Positions 14,683 to 17,205 of a stretch of DNA of 17,205 nt are shown here, piece after piece (the first letter of the stretch is position 1; the number at the start of each line of letters is the position of its first letter). The notes under the pieces are model-generated. The model saw only the letters and a program-made list of their open reading frames with translations, ran no database searches and was not told where the DNA came from. The translations under genes were made by a program, and so were the position numbers. The stretch is from CADAWZ01 sp045114665 (GTDB lineage Bacteria; Vulcanimicrobiota; CADAWZ01): contig JBGUKW010000213.1 of assembly GCA_045114665.1 (NCBI GenBank), forward strand, positions 1-17,205, in the 5' to 3' direction.

Positions 14683-15552
14683 CTACATTTTTTGTAATAT
14701 CCAAAAAATATCATTATCAATGCAGATGGATTTTTCCTCTATTTCCTTAGCAGTAAATGCTTCTCCTAAATTTATGCAGGCATAAATTGCATTTTCCCAT
14801 TCATAAGTCATCTGCCAAAATGGATATTTAAAAATAGCTGGGGTATTCATTCCTGTTCCCAAATCTAAAAATAATACTTTTTTATTTTTGCATTTTCTCA
14901 AAAAATTATGATATCTTTCTGAGGCTTTATACCAACCTTTATCTTGGACAAAAGTATCATCAGCTCTCAAATTCATAGAAATATCTTCTTTCTTTTCAGG
15001 ACATTTAGGAATCAATTCAGATGGAATCTCCATTTTCACTTTTTTAGGAACAATTAAATTTTTATTTTCATCAATAGAACAATCTTGTGAAAGAACCATA
15101 TTTATAATGATTTCCTCATTATCCCAAGTTTTTTGACAGCATGGAACAGAACATTGAAAAAGCCCATAATCTCCCTGAGTATAAAAAAGTCTATTTTTAT
15201 CAAAATTTGCTTTTTGAAATTGATGATCGACATTTGTAGTTATAACAAAATAATTTTTATCTTTCACTAAATCAAATAAAAGATTATAAACAGGTTTAGA
15301 AATTGGTGCATAACGATTTATATAAATATATCTGCTCCAATAAGCCCAAAAAATTTCTTTTTTTTCAAATGGATAAAAACCACCTGAATACATGTCTGAA
15401 AAATTATATTTTTTTACAAAATCAAAAAAATATTTTTGCAATCTCTCTCCTGAATATGTAAATCCACCAGATGTACTCAATCCAGCTCCTGCACCAATAA
15501 CAACATATTCAACATTTGCCAAAGCTTCTTTTAATCTAATCAAATTATCCAT
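14683..15552 (-). CDS. SirTM-like sirtuin (macrodomain-linked sirtuin class)
   Basis: A 289-residue Sir2-fold protein most like SirTM, the class that mono-ADP-ribosylates lipoylated GcvH-L in some pathogens. Seen: GAGAGLSTSGGFTYSGER (NAD-binding), DMYSGGFYPFE, WAYWSRYIYINRY, ITTNVDHQFQ with N107 and D109, YTQGDYGLFQCSVPC with Q126 in place of the usual sirtuin His, and LGTGMNTPAIFKYPFW. Gln instead of His marks the ADP-ribosyltransferase-type class. The zinc site is incomplete: C134 and C138 are there and CPEK (C184) remains of the second CPxC pair. I chose the ATG at 15552 (GAGAGAG upstream, 10 bases after the radical SAM stop); the frame from 15591 would add 13 residues overlapping that gene and has no SD. 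The usual partners (macrodomain, GcvH-L, lipoate ligase) are not in the window. Confidence 0.83.
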   Translation of the reverse strand: MDNLIRLKEALANVEYVVIGAGAGLSTSGGFTYSGERLQKYFFDFVKKYNFSDMYSGGFYPFEKKEIFWAYWSRYIYINRYAPISKPVYNLLFDLVKDKNYFVITTNVDHQFQKANFDKNRLFYTQGDYGLFQCSVPCCQKTWDNEEIIINMVLSQDCSIDENKNLIVPKKVKMEIPSELIPKCPEKKEDISMNLRADDTFVQDKGWYKASERYHNFLRKCKNKKVLFLDLGTGMNTPAIFKYPFWQMTYEWENAIYACINLGEAFTAKEIEEKSICIDNDIFWILQKM

Positions 15553-15562
15553 ATTTTCTCTC

Positions 15563-17095
15563 TCAATTTTTCCAAAATAATTTCTCATCATCTGGAATTT
15601 TTCTTAGATAATGATTTAAATCAATTTCTAAAGACTCAGCTTTTTTCTGCCATTTTCCCAAAGACATTTCAGGAATTTCAGCTATGATTTTTGAAAGATT
15701 TCTATCACCTCTTGAAAGAATCCCCTGCAACATTGCAGAATTTGGAGCTTCGCCACTTAATTTAACTCCAGAAGGCAGACAAGATTTTAAAATCGAAAAC
15801 TTTTTCTTTATTGAATTTAAATCTTCTTGCCTTTCTCGTTCAAGAGGAGTAAATGGCTTTGGTATAAATTGAGAAACTGAAACAGATATACGAGCCTTAG
15901 AGCCATTTTTAAATTTTCTCAATTTTGAGCTCATGTTTCCAATTTCTCTTACATCATCTTCAGTTTCATTTGGAAGACCAATCATAAAATATAATCTCAA
16001 ATGTGATACACTATTTAAAAAGGCCTTTTCAACAGACGAAAAAAACAATTCATCTGTTATTTTTTTGCCTATTGAAAATCTAATTTTTTCATTGGCAGTC
16101 TCAGGAGCAAGTGTCAAAATTCCTCCACCTTCATTTTTGATAAAATCGAGTATTTCATCATTTAATCTATCAGCCCTCAATGAAGAAAAACCAACTTTGA
16201 TTTTATTTTTTCTCAAATATTCCAATATCTCATTAAATTCAGGATGTGCATTTATACTTCCACCAATAAGACCAACTTTATTTATATCTATTTCTTTTCT
16301 AATCAATTCTATATTATGTATAAAATCCGAAGCATGATTAAAAATACATTTGCCAAAACAATTTGAGACAGTGCAGAATTTACACATAAAAGGACATCCT
16401 CTCATTATTTCAACAAGAAGAGTATTTGCAAATTCTGTATTTGATGTTAAAAAAGATGAAGAAAAAAAACGAGATGTAGAAATATTAACTCGATTTACAT
16501 CTGACAATTTCATAAGTGAGGGAACATATACATTTTCAAGTTTCGAAAGCTCGACGAGTGTCTCATTTCTCGAAAGTTTTTTATTTAAAATTTCAGAAAC
16601 TTTTGGAAGAACATCCTCTCCCCTACCGATCAAAATAGCGTCAACAAAAAGAGCGATAGGTTCAGGATTTATATAAGAAACTGCACCTCCAAGCAGAATA
16701 AGAGGATCTGAATCAGTTCTATCAACTGAATATAAAGGGATAGAAGTCATCTTTAAAATATCAACAACAAGTGGAATATTCATTTCAAAAGAAATTGAAA
16801 AAGCAATAAAATCAAATTCTTGTAAAATCTTTTGACTTTCAAGAGAACGAAGATTTTTTTCATTTCTAAAAAAGTCAACATATTTTTTGTCAGGATAAAA
16901 AGCTCTTTCACAACTTATTCCAAGTTCTTCATTAAATATTCGATAAACAGCATGAAATCCAAGATTTGACATGCCAGTAAAATATGTGTCAGGATAAACA
17001 AGTACACCTGAAAGAGAACCGCCATTTGCAAATTTAGAGATTCTCTTTTCTTCAGATACCTGCTTTTTTGCTTCAAGAATCCAATTCCACTTCAT
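15563..17095 (-). CDS. B12-binding-type radical SAM protein (TIGR03960-like)
   Basis: A 510-residue protein. The N-terminal part (to about 190) resembles the B12-binding domain of TIGR03960 proteins: YPDTYFTGMSNLGFHAVYRIFNE, FDFIAFSISFEMN, LILLGGAVSYINPEPIALF and DAILIGRGE. No clear DxHxxG cobalamin motif is seen, so B12 may not be bound. The radical SAM core has CPFMCKFC (C234, C238, C241), which binds the 4Fe-4S cluster, with GGSINAHPEF and LTLAPETANEKIR downstream. It lacks the DUF2344 extension that is fused to or encoded beside many relatives. The reaction is unknown. The ATG at 17095 has AAGGA 8 nt upstream; the GTG at 17122 would overlap the preceding gene and is less likely. The sirtuin gene follows by 10 bases. 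Confidence 0.88.
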   Translation of the reverse strand: MKWNWILEAKKQVSEEKRISKFANGGSLSGVLVYPDTYFTGMSNLGFHAVYRIFNEELGISCERAFYPDKKYVDFFRNEKNLRSLESQKILQEFDFIAFSISFEMNIPLVVDILKMTSIPLYSVDRTDSDPLILLGGAVSYINPEPIALFVDAILIGRGEDVLPKVSEILNKKLSRNETLVELSKLENVYVPSLMKLSDVNRVNISTSRFFSSSFLTSNTEFANTLLVEIMRGCPFMCKFCTVSNCFGKCIFNHASDFIHNIELIRKEIDINKVGLIGGSINAHPEFNEILEYLRKNKIKVGFSSLRADRLNDEILDFIKNEGGGILTLAPETANEKIRFSIGKKITDELFFSSVEKAFLNSVSHLRLYFMIGLPNETEDDVREIGNMSSKLRKFKNGSKARISVSVSQFIPKPFTPLERERQEDLNSIKKKFSILKSCLPSGVKLSGEAPNSAMLQGILSRGDRNLSKIIAEIPEMSLGKWQKKAESLEIDLNHYLRKIPDDEKLFWKN

Positions 17096-17111
17096 GATTT
17101 TTTTCCTTTTA

Positions 17112-17205
17112 TTATAATACACTTTTTAATAATTCGATTGAATTTTCTTCATTTGGATCATTTGTTCCAAGGATTCCACCAAATGCACGAGTTAAAAGAT
17201 TTTTT
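17112..17205 (-). CDS. C-terminal end of an unidentified gene at the right edge
   Basis: The last 30 codons of a reading frame that enters from the right edge. It reads LLTRAFGGILGTNDPNEENS and ends in LLKSVL, stopping at 17112-17114, followed by a second TAA, 16 bases before the radical SAM start. The other two minus frames here are closed. The spacing suggests an operon with the radical SAM gene. Too short to name. Confidence 0.45.
   Translation of the reverse strand, partial: KNLLTRAFGGILGTNDPNEENSIELLKSVL

Noticed and set aside
15553..15591. Longer sirtuin frame starting at 15591
   Set aside because: It would overlap the radical SAM gene by 29 bases and has no SD; the ATG at 15552 follows GAGAGAG.
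15933..16337. Plus-strand 134-codon frame opposite the radical SAM gene
   Set aside because: Antisense to conserved radical SAM sequence, without an SD or recognisable domain.
17096..17122. Longer radical SAM frame from the GTG at 17122
   Set aside because: It overlaps the preceding reading frame, and the ATG at 17095 has a well-spaced AAGGA.

Overview
The window is AT-rich, and every gene I can support lies on the minus strand, so the biological order runs from high to low coordinates. Type IV pilus genes, a prepilin peptidase and ordinary bacterial housekeeping genes (recO, ruvX, udk, yqeG) show a bacterial chromosome. The low GC, the G-type pilin with an ACKSNLKN-like segment after its helix, and the PduL-DeoC fusion suggest an uncultured deep-branching lineage (Riflebacteria/Muiribacteria-like) rather than a model phylum. 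That placement is an impression, not a demonstrated result. There is no rRNA, tRNA, CRISPR array, insertion sequence or phage gene.

Right part (17205-11759): the tail of an unidentified gene is followed by a TIGR03960-like B12-binding radical SAM protein. Next come a sirtuin of the macrodomain-linked class (SirTM-like), a DUF262/DUF1524 (GmrSD-like) protein with its own candidate promoter, and a class A beta-lactamase-fold serine hydrolase whose start overlaps the DUF262 stop (ATGA). This is the accessory-looking part of the window, and a defence or stress role is possible.

Middle part (11690-6478): a HEAT-repeat protein with an uncharacterised N-terminal domain precedes a two-domain enzyme that fuses a PduL-type phosphotransacylase to deoxyribose-phosphate aldolase through a five-cysteine linker. 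A strong terminator follows, then a tight housekeeping run: recO, ruvX, udk and the HAD phosphatase yqeG.

Left part (6428-1): a type IV pilus locus. It starts with a truncated, frameshifted pilB paralogue that shares a 272-bp tract at about 93% identity with the intact pilB next to it. Then come pilB (extension ATPase), pilT (retraction ATPase), a 25-residue membrane microprotein with a near-perfect ribosome binding site and a hairpin behind it, pilC (platform), a major-type pilin with its own strong promoter and terminator, and the first two thirds or so of the prepilin peptidase. Together these cover export, processing, assembly and retraction of a pilus; secretin and alignment genes (pilM/N/O/Q) are not in the window.

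The most notable items are the microprotein between pilT and pilC, the PduL-DeoC fusion with its poly-Cys linker, the decaying pilB copy with a gene-conversion-like tract, and the SirTM-like sirtuin beside a DUF262 nuclease-type protein with no macrodomain partner in view.
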